From Candidatus Obscuribacterales bacterium (GTDB lineage: Bacteria > Cyanobacteriota > Vampirovibrionia > Obscuribacterales > Obscuribacteraceae): a stretch of 64,000 nucleotides of DNA. The stretch is from NCBI GenBank assembly GCA_021732085.1, contig JAKFVQ010000024.1, positions 158,827-222,826 on the forward strand, written 5' to 3'. A program made the translations under genes and the position numbers. Within the stretch, counting starts at the first letter, position 1; the number at the start of each line of letters is the position of its first letter. The notes under the pieces are model-generated. The model did no database searches and was not told where the DNA came from. It saw only the letters and a list, made by a program, of their open reading frames with translations. Below, piece by piece: positions 1 to 9,181 of this stretch.

Positions 1-1
1 C

Positions 2-631
2 TTGAGCGGCTTCATTTATGGACTTGGCTTATTGCATAACCTGGCAGGCACCGAGGCAGTGAATTTGAAATCGGCGATCGTAGTGGGCGCCGGCGGTGCT
101 GCACGGGCGTCTGTGATGGGTTTGATCCTGTGTGGATATAGATCTGTCTGCGTAATTGCCAGGCGCGTTGAACAAGCGCAGGCGCTTTGTACGCAAATTG
201 CAGAGAGCATGGAAAGGGAAGGGCTGAAGTCGCCAGATCTGGAGTTGGATGCATATGACTTTTCGAGCAACGTTTTGGATCAATCCAAAGCGATATCTTT
301 GATTGTCAATTGCACACCAGTTGGCTTGACCGTTGATGCGTTGCCAAATTGGGCTGAGCAATTGTTTTGCACGGCAGCACAGAAAAAAGGCGCTTTGCAC
401 GCGTGTATGTTCTTTGATACCGTCTATAAACCTGACTTGAGCGACACCCCCTTGCTCACGCTCGCAAAGGAAAATGGATTCTTGACCTGCGATGGCTTTC
501 CTATGCTCGTTGCGCAGGCTGCCTATGCTTTTCAGTTTTGGACAGGGCGCCTGCCACCGCATGATGTGCTGTACGCCGCTGCCAGCGCCGAGATCCAATC
601 GCGTCTGGCTGCGAAGAGTGTCGCCTCCTAA
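2..631 (+). CDS. aroE: Shikimate dehydrogenase, 3' part (5' end outside window)
   Basis: AroE reduces 3-dehydroshikimate to shikimate with NADPH in the cytoplasmic chorismate pathway. About 209 C-terminal residues are visible, which is the NADP-binding half. The glycine-rich motif VGAGGAARA lies near residue 28, NCTPVG near 104, and the family C-terminal block DGFPMLVAQAAYAFQFWTG near 164-182. The family is about 270-290 residues, and the first visible residues align just after the substrate-site Asn-Thr-Asp, so the catalytic N-terminal domain is upstream. The TTG at base 2 is not taken as the real start. The assignment is firm. Confidence 0.93.
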   Translation: MSGFIYGLGLLHNLAGTEAVNLKSAIVVGAGGAARASVMGLILCGYRSVCVIARRVEQAQALCTQIAESMEREGLKSPDLELDAYDFSSNVLDQSKAISLIVNCTPVGLTVDALPNWAEQLFCTAAQKKGALHACMFFDTVYKPDLSDTPLLTLAKENGFLTCDGFPMLVAQAAYAFQFWTGRLPPHDVLYAAASAEIQSRLAAKSVAS

Positions 632-744
632 ACTGTTTCATTTATCAGACGAGACAGCTATCGACTCGAGTCCCCCCGTTTATTTACGGACGGCTATAAT
701 AGTTAAAGCAGCGGCAGCCGTTGGCTACTTACCAAGGAGCAATT

Positions 745-1314
745 ATGATTTGGGATGGAACTATCTTCCTTGTTTTGATCTCGCTTTGCATCGCCGGATG
801 GAATGTGGGGATCATCAATTCATGGCGCGCTCCGATAGCAATGTTGGTCGCTACGATTGCAACTCAGCAGTTCTACATCGATTTTGCAACATGGATTGTC
901 CAACAACTTATGGTGAAACCAGACTGGGGGACCTTTCTGGCTTACCTAATGATGTGGCTGGGGATCGAAATCACGCTTGAAGTGTTGATGACGGTAATGC
1001 TCCCCTGGGGAAGAAAAGAGCGTCCAATGGCTTTTGATCGCGCTGGCGGCGTTGCTCTTGCGCTGGTCCGTTGGGTCATCATATGCACGCTGCCGCTAAT
1101 GGCTATGCAAGAGCCAAGCAAAATTCCGACGCCACCACCGAAAGATGACGGCTTGATCAACCCGCTGAAGATCGGATTCAATGATTCCAACATCATTCAG
1201 ATGTTTGCTGGCTTAGGCAAATCACTTCGACCTACCTTCGGCTTCATGGTGCTCTCTGACAAAGCACCAAGTTTCAAGCCGAATTTCGAGAGACAAAAAG
1301 TCGATCTCGAATAA
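745..1314 (+). CDS. CvpA-like integral membrane protein
   Basis: A 189-residue protein with about four hydrophobic segments in its first 125 residues and a polar, proline-containing C-terminal tail. The start MIWDGTIFLV, the spacing of membrane segments and the central FYIDFATWIVQQL resemble the CvpA/colicin V production family, though the match is by eye and moderate. The ATG at 745 is chosen because AAGGAG (734-739) sits five bases upstream; the longer open frame from 721 has no such site. It follows aroE by about 110 bases, probably with its own promoter. The specific function is unknown. Confidence 0.55.
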   Translation: MIWDGTIFLVLISLCIAGWNVGIINSWRAPIAMLVATIATQQFYIDFATWIVQQLMVKPDWGTFLAYLMMWLGIEITLEVLMTVMLPWGRKERPMAFDRAGGVALALVRWVIICTLPLMAMQEPSKIPTPPPKDDGLINPLKIGFNDSNIIQMFAGLGKSLRPTFGFMVLSDKAPSFKPNFERQKVDLE

Positions 1315-1369
1315 GTTAATTCAAAAAACGAAATGCTAGAAGAGTTCGATTGCGGTCGGGCTCTTTCTG

Positions 1370-2434
1370 CTAAAAGGGCATGCAGCGACGCACAAGATGA
1401 GCCAAAATAACCGGGATGAAGAAGGCATTGCGCAGCAGCGCATAAAACCAGTTATAGTCTGGAATTTCGTAGGTCTGACCTTTCATTTGGGCAGCCAAAT
1501 TCTTCGCCAGGTTCTCCAGATGCGATTTACCAAAGGGACCGTCATTAAGCTTTTGCAAGAGCGCCTGCGGAAGTTTCGAAGCGCCATGCCAGGCACCAAC
1601 CCAAGCGCCAGTAATAGCGCCAATCGAGTCGGCATCGCCTCCGGCATTGACTGATTCAACTATCGCCTCGAACGGTTCATCTCCGAAGCGCAGCGTGCAG
1701 AAAAGCGCAAAGGATAAAGTATGCACGACATAGCCGGTTATCTTTAATTGTTTAATAGCGGTCTGGATGGAAGCTTTGCTTTCTGCCAGCGATACAGCCG
1801 TTTTTAAAGCCAGTTTCAATTCATCATTCTTGATTGCTTCTATGATGCCTTTGCAATTTCGTATGATGATTTCGGAATTGGTGTCAACTGGTAGCTTGCA
1901 TAACACGGCGGCGAAGTTTGCACAAAAGAGAGCACCATCTACAGCTCGCTGGTCGGTATGGGTTGTTCTAGCAATCGCGCTTCCCAGCTCATTCCTGTGT
2001 GCTGTGTCGCTCCAGAAGATAACTCCGACAATGGATGCACGCATGGCTGATCCATTTCCAGCAGATTTCATTCCGCTTGTTGGAATGAATAATAGAATCT
2101 TCAAGCAAGCTTTGAGAGTCGCCGCCCCGGCAGAAAAAGGCAAGCGCAGAAACCATCCTGCCAGCGAGCGCTTAAAGGCTGCCACGCATTTTTCTGTGTT
2201 TCCGCCCGAGCGCAAAATTGCAGTGGCTAAGAGGGCTGTCTGTTCGGTGTCATCGGTTCCGTAACCCAGATCGCCAAGAATGCGGAAGGATTCAACCCTG
2301 CCGAATATTTGATGTATGCGTTTGGCTGAAAGGTTCTCACAAGGAAAACCGAGCGCGTCACCAAGGGCGGTGCCAAACAAAACACCACGAATTTTATCTA
2401 AATGATCGACGTAGCCGTTGGAGCTTACTTCCAT
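1370..2434 (-). CDS. ADP-ribosylglycohydrolase family protein (DraG/ARH-like)
   Basis: Members of this family remove ADP-ribose from proteins or small molecules using two Mg ions. The 354-residue protein shows the family's metal-binding signatures in order: GTALGDALG near residue 21, GTDDTEQT near 59, GNGSAMRA near 126, THTD near 157 and GGDADSIGAITGAW near 265. All the acidic metal ligands are present, so it should be active. The last 30 residues are hydrophobic, which is unusual and may give membrane association. No dinitrogenase-reductase gene is nearby, so a DraG role in nitrogen fixation is not implied; the substrate is unknown. It lies 15 bases from the SCP2-domain gene on the same strand. 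Confidence 0.88.
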   Translation of the reverse strand: MEVSSNGYVDHLDKIRGVLFGTALGDALGFPCENLSAKRIHQIFGRVESFRILGDLGYGTDDTEQTALLATAILRSGGNTEKCVAAFKRSLAGWFLRLPFSAGAATLKACLKILLFIPTSGMKSAGNGSAMRASIVGVIFWSDTAHRNELGSAIARTTHTDQRAVDGALFCANFAAVLCKLPVDTNSEIIIRNCKGIIEAIKNDELKLALKTAVSLAESKASIQTAIKQLKITGYVVHTLSFALFCTLRFGDEPFEAIVESVNAGGDADSIGAITGAWVGAWHGASKLPQALLQKLNDGPFGKSHLENLAKNLAAQMKGQTYEIPDYNWFYALLRNAFFIPVILAHLVRRCMPF

Positions 2435-2448
2435 TGCTGCAAGCGAGC

Positions 2449-2787
2449 TTAGACGACTCCCTGTCCTTCAAAGAAGATTGGAACTAGTTGCATTGCAAGT
2501 CCCAGTTCGCCTTCTATTGAAAGCATGCCCGACATCGCAGCAGTCATTGCCGACATTTTGCCTTGCATGATCATGGACAAATCTTCTGCTGAGACAGAGA
2601 TTGTGCAGTCCGGAGCTGTCGAGACTCCTGCTTGGTACGATTCTACTTCCAGTTTGCCGGAATTGATTTTGGTTAGCCAATCCCCGTCTTGGATGCCTGT
2701 AATTCGGAAGAGGTAAGTTGCCGAGACGTTTTGTGCAGCGGCACTGTTGAATCTCTTCTTGAGTTCTTCCATCGGATTCACGGTCAT
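2449..2787 (-). CDS. SCP2 sterol-carrier-domain protein
   Basis: A 112-residue single-domain protein of the SCP2 lipid-binding fold. The pattern DGDWLTKINSGKLEVE, then PDCTISVSAEDLSMIMQGK and a final hydrophobic helix ending in a loose tail matches the family, which binds fatty acyl chains or other lipids in a tunnel. No enzyme domain is fused. The start is placed at the ATG of MTVNPMEEL; 17 further in-frame residues upstream look unlike the family. Spacing of 15 bases to the downstream ADP-ribosylglycohydrolase suggests co-transcription. The ligand cannot be inferred. Confidence 0.8.
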   Translation of the reverse strand: MTVNPMEELKKRFNSAAAQNVSATYLFRITGIQDGDWLTKINSGKLEVESYQAGVSTAPDCTISVSAEDLSMIMQGKMSAMTAAMSGMLSIEGELGLAMQLVPIFFEGQGVV

Positions 2788-2934
2788 CACTTTAAATTGA
2801 AACCTCTCAAAACAGGATATGCCGGCGGCTATCCTCATGGGAAAAGGCGATTATACCTTTAGGGCAGAGCTGTCCGGCTGATTATGAGGAAATTTTGTTG
2901 AAGCCAAGCCCGGCTTTGATACATACTGAAGGGC

Positions 2935-3684
2935 ATGAGCGATGATGGCGAAGCAATCGAAAAATTTCTGATTGGACTGGAAAGAACCGGCGCCAGCTCC
3001 CGTCGTCCAGCCTCAGCACAAGGAAAGAAGTCCGCGCCTGCAAATGACCGTTCGCGCAAAGAAAAGCCCCAGCTCTCTGCCGTCGATAAGGTTCTTCCGG
3101 AAGTCCTGTCGCGTCTGGGTCTTGACCGAAGGTTGAAGGAGCACAGCTTGATGCAAATGTGGCTGTCTATCGCCCCCAAACCAATTGCTGAGCGCTCGCG
3201 CCCTCTCTACTTAGATTCCCAGCATAACCTTGTAGTGACGGTGAGCGATGCTGCCGTCGCACAAGAAATTAGCCTAATGAAGAATCAATTGATTCCTCAC
3301 CTGTCACGCGTGGCGAAGACTTTAGCCTTGCCCTTTGCCGGAATCCGCATCGATTTGAAGCACTATCACCAGCCCAAAGCGCTGGAAGAGGCTGTGCCCG
3401 ACGAACAGTTGCCTCTGCCGAGTGAAAAAGACTTGTATGAGCTGCAACTGACAAATTATGATAACGGACTCATTCAAGATCTTTCTAATAAGCTGGCGGA
3501 AGAAAAATCGCCACCGGAAATTGCCGCCAAAATTCAAAAAACTTTTGAACACCAATTGCGCCTGTCACAGTGGCGAAAGCTAAACGGCTACCCGATTTGC
3601 AAGACCTGCGGCAATCCAGCATTCCGCTTGCATGAAAAGGGTGGGAATAAACTTTGTTTTAACTGTATGCTCCAGACGCAGTGA
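2935..3684 (+). CDS. dciA: DUF721/DciA-family protein with C-terminal zinc ribbon
   Basis: DciA proteins assist loading or operation of the replicative helicase DnaB in bacteria that lack DnaC/DnaI. In this 249-residue protein residues about 48-140 form the DUF721 core: VDKVLPEVLSRLGLDRRLKE, then a tryptophan-containing helix (MQMWLSIAPKPIAERSRP), a basic patch and the strand NLVVTVSDAAVAQEIS. A C-terminal extension ends in a CxxC...CxxC zinc ribbon (CKTCGNP...CFNC, residues about 221-245), not part of the standard family. The extension between resembles no domain I know. It stands alone, upstream of ftsE. The core assignment is good; the role of the ribbon is unknown. Confidence 0.8.
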   Translation: MSDDGEAIEKFLIGLERTGASSRRPASAQGKKSAPANDRSRKEKPQLSAVDKVLPEVLSRLGLDRRLKEHSLMQMWLSIAPKPIAERSRPLYLDSQHNLVVTVSDAAVAQEISLMKNQLIPHLSRVAKTLALPFAGIRIDLKHYHQPKALEEAVPDEQLPLPSEKDLYELQLTNYDNGLIQDLSNKLAEEKSPPEIAAKIQKTFEHQLRLSQWRKLNGYPICKTCGNPAFRLHEKGGNKLCFNCMLQTQ

Positions 3685-3703
3685 GAGATTTGAACTCTCT
3701 CAC
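3681..3703 (+). terminator. Hairpin at the dciA stop codon
   Basis: A perfect 8-bp stem (GTGAGAGA / TCTCTCAC) with a 7-base loop begins within the stop codon of the DUF721 gene. No T-run follows, so it may be a Rho-dependent or weak terminator, or an mRNA 3' stabilising element ahead of ftsE. Confidence 0.45.
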
Positions 3704-3818
3704 GGTGCCTCGTGACTTCTGTGTTAGCATAAGCACTCGAATTCAAAAACCGCGTCTGGTGAAGGTTTTTAGCTTTCGAACATAGAAGAAAGCTATTCTG
3801 GAAATCCGAGGTATCGCC

Positions 3819-4508
3819 TTGATCCGCCTGCAGAATATCCACAAAGAATATAATGGGAAATCCGCGCTCACAGATGTGAACTTGCACATCGGTTTGGGCG
3901 AGTTCGCGTTTCTCGTCGGCCCATCGGGCGCCGGAAAATCTACTTTGATGCGCTTGCTTTATCGAGAAGAAGCGCCGACCCGTGGAACTGTCACTATCGG
4001 TGGTGTCAATATCACGCGCTTATCGCGTGGGCAAGTTCCGCTACTGCGACGCCGGCTGGGCATCGTGTTCCAGGACTTTAAGTTGCTGCCAAAGCAAACT
4101 GTATTTGATAACGTCGCTTATGTCTTGCGTGCTCTGGGTGTAGATGAAGTCGACGTGCGCCGCAGGGTTAACAGTGCTCTTGCGATTGTCAGTCTTGAAG
4201 ATAAGACGGCTGAGTTTCCGGAGACCTTATCCGGTGGTGAACAGCAGCGCGTCGGAATTGCGCGCGCGATTGTAAATGGCCCGCCGGTGCTATTAGCAGA
4301 CGAACCGACAGGGAACCTTGACCCGCAAACTTCACTTGAAATTGTTCAGTTGCTCGATCGCATCAGTCAGCGCGGCACTACAGTTCTCATTTCTACGCAC
4401 GACCAACCAATTGTCGATGCGATGCGCAAGCGTGTAATCAGCTTGAAGAACGGACAAATCATTTCCGACGTTAACAGCGGCATCTACGAAATGGAGGCGC
4501 TCAGGTAA
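3819..4508 (+). CDS. ftsE: Cell-division ATP-binding protein FtsE
   Basis: The ATPase of the FtsEX complex, which controls peptidoglycan hydrolases at the septum. The 229-residue protein has Walker A GPSGAGKST (about 34-42), the Q-loop VFQDFKLLP, the ABC signature LSGGEQQR, Walker B VLLADEPTGNLDP and the H-loop STHD. The DFKLLP segment after the Q-loop is typical of FtsE. The start is a TTG at 3819, with GAGGT (3808-3812) six bases before it. ftsX begins four bases after the stop, so the two are co-transcribed. Confidence 0.95.
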   Translation: MIRLQNIHKEYNGKSALTDVNLHIGLGEFAFLVGPSGAGKSTLMRLLYREEAPTRGTVTIGGVNITRLSRGQVPLLRRRLGIVFQDFKLLPKQTVFDNVAYVLRALGVDEVDVRRRVNSALAIVSLEDKTAEFPETLSGGEQQRVGIARAIVNGPPVLLADEPTGNLDPQTSLEIVQLLDRISQRGTTVLISTHDQPIVDAMRKRVISLKNGQIISDVNSGIYEMEALR

Positions 4509-4512
4509 TCCC

Positions 4513-5382
4513 ATGCGCAACATCAGAATCTTTCTGCGTGTGCTTACAGAAACGACGACAGGCCTCAAAAGAGGCGGTTGGTCCAATTGGCTGGTCATCA
4601 GCATTCTTGCTGTAGCGCTCACCATATTCGGTGGTGTCTTACAAACGACAATGGCGATTAAGAGCGTTGTATCGTCTTGGGGGTCGCAGCTGGAAATTTC
4701 CGCCTACCTTAAAGATGGCTTCGATCCTCAGAAAGTAGCCCGAAATGTAAGCCAGCTGCCTGATGTGCAATTGGTTGAAATCGTTCCAAAGGAAGTAGCC
4801 TGGCAAGAAATGCAGAACAACTATAAGGTTGCTGCTCTTAACAATCCATTGCCAAACACACTACACATCAAACTTGCCAACGTCCAAGCAGTGGAAAAAA
4901 CTGCAGATAAGTTAAAGGCGTTCACTTCTATTGAGCACATCAGATTTCCGCTCAAAGTAGCGCGTAATCTGAACAAGGTGCGGCAATTCCTGGAAATCGC
5001 CGGGTTCGTTGTCACTGGTGCCCTTTCGGCTGCCACGCTCGTCGTTATCGGTAACACTATTCACCTGGTAATTCAGTCCAGGCAGCGTGAAATCGAAATT
5101 CTCAGTCTTACTGGCGTCAGCCCCTGGTACATCAAAGGACCGCTGATTCTTCAAGGTGCCAGCTATGGCATGGGAGCAGCGCTGATTGCAGGAGCCATTT
5201 TGTTCTGCTTGCATGCCTACATGGATCCCTACATTCACGAGCAGCTCTTGAGCTTCTTGCCAATGAATAGCTCCGTCATGGATGTTGGTCTGTTGCCTAC
5301 TTTGATTGTTGTGCTGACACTTGGAGTGGCTGTGGGTGCCGGTGGCTCGGCCTGGACCTCAGGGCGCTACATCAAAATCTAG
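4513..5382 (+). CDS. ftsX: Cell-division protein FtsX (permease-like)
   Basis: The membrane partner of FtsE. This 289-residue protein has a first membrane helix at about residues 25-50, an extracytoplasmic domain to about 155, then three membrane helices to the end. The extracytoplasmic part contains the family strand pattern ISAYLKDGFDP and the cytoplasmic loop carries SRQREIEILSLTGVSPWYI, the conserved coupling segment. It follows ftsE with a four-base gap. No peptidoglycan hydrolase partner (EnvC, PcsB or similar) is adjacent. Confidence 0.93.
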   Translation: MRNIRIFLRVLTETTTGLKRGGWSNWLVISILAVALTIFGGVLQTTMAIKSVVSSWGSQLEISAYLKDGFDPQKVARNVSQLPDVQLVEIVPKEVAWQEMQNNYKVAALNNPLPNTLHIKLANVQAVEKTADKLKAFTSIEHIRFPLKVARNLNKVRQFLEIAGFVVTGALSAATLVVIGNTIHLVIQSRQREIEILSLTGVSPWYIKGPLILQGASYGMGAALIAGAILFCLHAYMDPYIHEQLLSFLPMNSSVMDVGLLPTLIVVLTLGVAVGAGGSAWTSGRYIKI

Positions 5383-5400
5383 TTTGTCGGTGATTGGAAT

Positions 5401-7257
5401 TTAGGCGCTGCTAGTGGGGGCGCAGGCATCCTGCCTGCTTCTAAGGCTGCTGATTGATTCAAGAAGCAGTTTCGAAAGCTGCTTTGTCCATGGCGACTGC
5501 TTGTATGGATTAGATGCAAGCAACTGATCAAGTTGTCGTTTGACTGTTTCAATTCTCTCGATAGCTTCGGTATGCTCGATTGGCTTAGGCTCCCCTCCAT
5601 ATCTGATCGATGGCTTCGCTTCCTGCGGGGTTGCCACCCGATCTAGAGACTCCGCCTTAAGCGCTAAGACTGCTAGTCTAGTGTTCTTTTCGAGTTCTTT
5701 GTATTGTGCACGAGTTTCCGGATTCTTATCGAGCGATTTCAAAGCAATCTTCGACAAGTTTGTGAACTCATCGAATGCACGTTTGGCATTATCCAACTCC
5801 AGCTCGCGCAGTCGTTTTGGGTCCAACACAGTTGTTGCAAATAGAGTTTCACCTGGTAGTTTAAGCTCGCGCACAATTTCAATCTCACGCAGCATGCCCG
5901 TCGAATTAACGCGCGATACCATTATCCCCGGCAGCAGAACGCCTTTTCCGTCTGACGCTTCAAGAATTTCCTTTATATCGGATTTGAATTTGCGCTCAAA
6001 AGCTGGCGTAAACTCAGCGTCTTTACTGGTAACGTCGTGGGGGACATAAGTCATTGGATTGAGCGTATCAATGGAGCCATTTGTAATCCAGCGCGCCCAT
6101 TGCTGTCTAACGCCGTTATTCAGATCGCAGGGATAGACGGCCGCGCTGATGTTTAGTTTGGGATTCAATTCTCGCATTTTGTTAGAAGTATCGAGAACGA
6201 AGCTGTCCACCTGCCGGTTTTTCCATTCATTCCAATCCTTGAGTAATTGTCCTTTTATCTGCGATGTGTGATTTGGTTTGACAATGTCGCTGTGCCGTGG
6301 ATACTCGGTTTGGAACTGTTTCCAGTTGTTATGGTTCAATCCCATCCCTTCGTTGTGGAATGGATAGCGAATATAGTCGTACTGAATTCCGTCAATGTCT
6401 GGATATTGACGTGCTATCTCGAGCAAGATATCTTGAGCGAACTTTCGAGCTTGCGGGTTTGCTGGGTCGATGAAAATGTCGTGTGTCCGATCCGGAAGTT
6501 GACCATCATCCATACGCAGAGCCCAGTCACCATGGGGATCTTTTTCTGTCGCTTTGTCATGCTGGTTGAAGACTGGTCCATTTAGTGGAAACTTCCGATC
6601 TGGATATTTCTCTCTAAACTGTTGGTCTAACGCTCGATTGCAGAAAGCAAAATTCTTCGTCCAAGCTTCCACCTTCATGCCATTTGCATGCGCGGTGTCG
6701 ATCGCCTCTCTGAGCGGATCCCATGCCGGCCATTTCTCTAAATCTGGATTCTTTGCCAGCAGCTTTGAGTCGTACAGAGAATAGCCGCCGTTATCGCATT
6801 CGATATAAATGTTGGTGATACCAGCTTTCTTCAGACCCATTATTTTTTTGCTGAGTTCGCCGGGTCCTGAGCTGACAATATCTTTTCTATCCAGCCAAAC
6901 GGCGCGGTTCTCCTGGCTCGATGAAATTATCTTCTCTGCAAGTGATTCGTATTCTTGCTCGCTTCTAAGCTTTTGGATACTATGCCTCGGTTGCAAGTGA
7001 TCACTATGTCTTTGCTGCGAAAAAGTCTTATAGTGCTCTTCTGCACCGTCCCATTTTTGGTGGAGTTCGCGCTTCTCCACAGCGCTTATTCTTCCGCCTC
7101 TGATTGCAGCGCGAAGCACATCCTTTGTAGTTTCGCGAAGCTCCTTCAACTGATCGCCATTCAGTTCTTCGTGAAAATGTGTGCTATTAGATTTAGCCGA
7201 TATCATCGGCTTTTCTTCTTTATTGCTTTCGAGCATTCCAACCGCCAATTGAATCAT
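5401..7257 (-). CDS. Glycosyl-hydrolase-like 10 (GHL10/DUF187) family protein
   Basis: A 618-residue protein. Residues about 117-480 form a TIM-barrel of the GHL10 type, with RAVWLDRKDI at the first strand, NGMKVEAWTKNFAF, the hallmark GIQYDYIRYP near residue 297, and LNPMTYVPHD. The family is found in cyanobacteria and Bacteroidetes and is thought to act on polysaccharides, though few members are characterised. Here the N-terminal 115 residues are polar and helical and the C-terminal 115 are charged and coiled-coil-like. There is no signal peptide, odd because relatives are usually exported. It converges on ftsX with an 18-base gap. Confidence 0.82.
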   Translation of the reverse strand: MIQLAVGMLESNKEEKPMISAKSNSTHFHEELNGDQLKELRETTKDVLRAAIRGGRISAVEKRELHQKWDGAEEHYKTFSQQRHSDHLQPRHSIQKLRSEQEYESLAEKIISSSQENRAVWLDRKDIVSSGPGELSKKIMGLKKAGITNIYIECDNGGYSLYDSKLLAKNPDLEKWPAWDPLREAIDTAHANGMKVEAWTKNFAFCNRALDQQFREKYPDRKFPLNGPVFNQHDKATEKDPHGDWALRMDDGQLPDRTHDIFIDPANPQARKFAQDILLEIARQYPDIDGIQYDYIRYPFHNEGMGLNHNNWKQFQTEYPRHSDIVKPNHTSQIKGQLLKDWNEWKNRQVDSFVLDTSNKMRELNPKLNISAAVYPCDLNNGVRQQWARWITNGSIDTLNPMTYVPHDVTSKDAEFTPAFERKFKSDIKEILEASDGKGVLLPGIMVSRVNSTGMLREIEIVRELKLPGETLFATTVLDPKRLRELELDNAKRAFDEFTNLSKIALKSLDKNPETRAQYKELEKNTRLAVLALKAESLDRVATPQEAKPSIRYGGEPKPIEHTEAIERIETVKRQLDQLLASNPYKQSPWTKQLSKLLLESISSLRSRQDACAPTSSA

Positions 7258-7509
7258 TTGTAACTGGAACCAGCATGAAGAGCCAGCTGTGAAAATCCAA
7301 TTCGGACTCTAATGATCAATTTTGAGATTCTTTTGAAACGCTCCGAGTTCTATTCGTAGTTACATCAAGGCAGTCTGAATTTAGCAGTCAAGCCTGTAGG
7401 TCAAGTAGCCAACTCAGACGTCTGAACCGGCTTGCAAACGGACGCATGACTGGACGACTATATTCGCCTCGCCTTCGGCAAGGTATCCCAGCCGGTCTAT
7501 TGCGGATGC

Positions 7510-8667
7510 TTACGCCCAGGCTGCCGAGCTGCGTCTAGCTTGTGCTTTGACTGTTTTTTCAGCTGCAGCTGCGTGATCCAGAACCCGTCCTGTGTATTTT
7601 TCGATGTCACGAACCAGGTATTTGTCTTCCTGGCTGACGAATGAATAGGCGACTCCGGACTTTCCTGCACGACCTGTACGACCGATGCGGTGTACATAGT
7701 CCTCTGGTGAATTCGGAAGGTCATAGTTCACTACGTGACTTATTTGCGGCACATCGAGTCCTCTGGCGGCAACGTCAGTCGCTACCAGTACGCTGAATTT
7801 GCCCTGGCGATATTTTGCCAGTGTCTTTTCTCTCTGCGATTGCGAAATGTCACCATGAATTTCTTCGGCAGGCACATTAGAGGCGCGCAGGCGATCCTTT
7901 ACCCAGCCGGCTTTTCGTTTTGTTCTAGTGAAGATGAGCACTGATTCCATGCTTTGACCCTGCAGAAGGCTTAGCAGGAGCGCGTCCTTATCAAATTCAT
8001 GAACATGATAGACGTGTTGGTCAATTTCCTTTGCCTCAATGCGCTCTATGTTGACGCGGATGATGAATGGATCGTTGAGATACTGCGCGGCCAAGCTCTG
8101 CACTTTTGAATCGAATGTTGCCGAAAACATCAGTGTTTGGCGTTCTTTTGATAGGTTGGCAATGATGCGACGGATTTGCGGCATGAAACCCATGTCGAGC
8201 AGGCGATCAGCCTCATCAAGGACAAGAATTTCGATATTTGAGAGGTTAACCTGGTTCGATTCCAGTAGGTCCAACAAACGTCCCGGGGTGGCAACGACCA
8301 CGTCCGTGCCCTTTTTTAATTTATCGACTTGCTTGTCGTAACCGACCCCGCCGTAAATTGTTACAGTTTCAAGTGATCTGTTGCGGCTGAATAGTTCAAA
8401 TTGCTCTTCAACCTGAATGCAAAGCTCGCGGGTAGGGACTAAAACTAACGCTCTGGGTATCTTTTCGTGCTCATCGAGGCATTCGATTATTGGAAGGGCA
8501 TAGGCTGCCGTCTTGCCTGAACCGGTCTGGGCTGAAGCCATTATGTCTTCGCCTGTCAGGATCCGGGGTATTGCTTTCAACTGAATCTCAGTTGGTTGCG
8601 TAAAATTGCACTTTTTCAAGGTAGTACAAATCAGCTTGGATAGTCCAAGCTCACTAAATAATGTCAA
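7510..8667 (-). CDS. DEAD-box RNA helicase (RhlE-like)
   Basis: An ATP-dependent RNA helicase of about 385 residues containing the full motif set: Q motif (FTQPTEIQLKAIP), motif I ASAQTGSGKT, Ia PTRELCIQ, Ib TPGRLL, II VLDEADRLLDMGF, III SATF, IV VLIFTRTKRKA, V ATDVAARGLDVP and VI HRIGRTGRAG. The tail after motif VI is short (about 55 residues), as in small RhlE-type enzymes. The start is uncertain: TTG at 8667 has AAAAGGA seven bases before it, while TTG at 8694 lacks an SD site. Together with the RRM protein at 25 kb it suggests cold or RNA-structure adaptation, which is inference. Confidence 0.93.
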   Translation of the reverse strand: MTLFSELGLSKLICTTLKKCNFTQPTEIQLKAIPRILTGEDIMASAQTGSGKTAAYALPIIECLDEHEKIPRALVLVPTRELCIQVEEQFELFSRNRSLETVTIYGGVGYDKQVDKLKKGTDVVVATPGRLLDLLESNQVNLSNIEILVLDEADRLLDMGFMPQIRRIIANLSKERQTLMFSATFDSKVQSLAAQYLNDPFIIRVNIERIEAKEIDQHVYHVHEFDKDALLLSLLQGQSMESVLIFTRTKRKAGWVKDRLRASNVPAEEIHGDISQSQREKTLAKYRQGKFSVLVATDVAARGLDVPQISHVVNYDLPNSPEDYVHRIGRTGRAGKSGVAYSFVSQEDKYLVRDIEKYTGRVLDHAAAAEKTVKAQARRSSAAWA

Positions 8668-8694
8668 TGTTGATTCCTTTTCTTCAAAATTCAA

Positions 8695-9181
8695 AGCCGC
8701 AAAGTGTTGCCGGCAAATTCTTGGTTACTTCAACCAGGACGGATAAAGGTTGATTTTCCTGGGACCTCGGGGCTTTTCCCCTGCATGGCTGCCAAAGGCC
8801 ATATATGTATGGTCTCTCGAATTGTGCCACAGGTCTAAAAGCTTGTCAAAGGTTATTTTCGGGAATCCTAGCAATTTGTCATAATCTGGCGACTTTAGAC
8901 AGCAAGACTGCTTTGCAATACCTGAGCCTGGTCATTCGATAACTTACATACTAGTCTCATTAAGACTAGTATGTAAATGGAAAAATTGAAGGATGCCAGA
9001 CCATTTTCCATTCGCGAAAAATATGTCTGTTTCATTCAAATGAAAATATTTTGTGCGTTTTACCGACACAAGCATCGAAAATTCTTGAATGGATATTTTT
9101 TGATCACAATCGCCAGCTAAGATACAAGCGTACGCTACTTTGATTTGAAGCCAAAACGTTCACACGTGGGACGCGCGAAAT
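8695..9181. other. Intergenic region between the helicase and the hydrogenase-like operon
   Basis: About 490 bases without a convincing gene. It separates divergently transcribed genes and should hold both promoters. The only clear structure is the perfect inverted repeat at 8944-8976. The rest is A+T-rich, and I see no small open frame with an SD site. Confidence 0.6.
8944..8976. promoter_or_regulatory. Perfect 14-bp inverted repeat in the divergent promoter region
   Basis: TTACATACTAGTCT and its exact reverse complement are separated by five bases (CATTA). No T-run follows on the + strand, and its position about 205 bases before the hydrogenase-like operon and 275 bases before the helicase suggests an operator or an RNA hairpin rather than a terminator. 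Each arm also contains the palindrome ACTAGT. Confidence 0.55.

Noticed and set aside
1370..2434. A DraG role in nitrogenase regulation
   Set aside because: No nif or draT gene is visible; the family has many other substrates.
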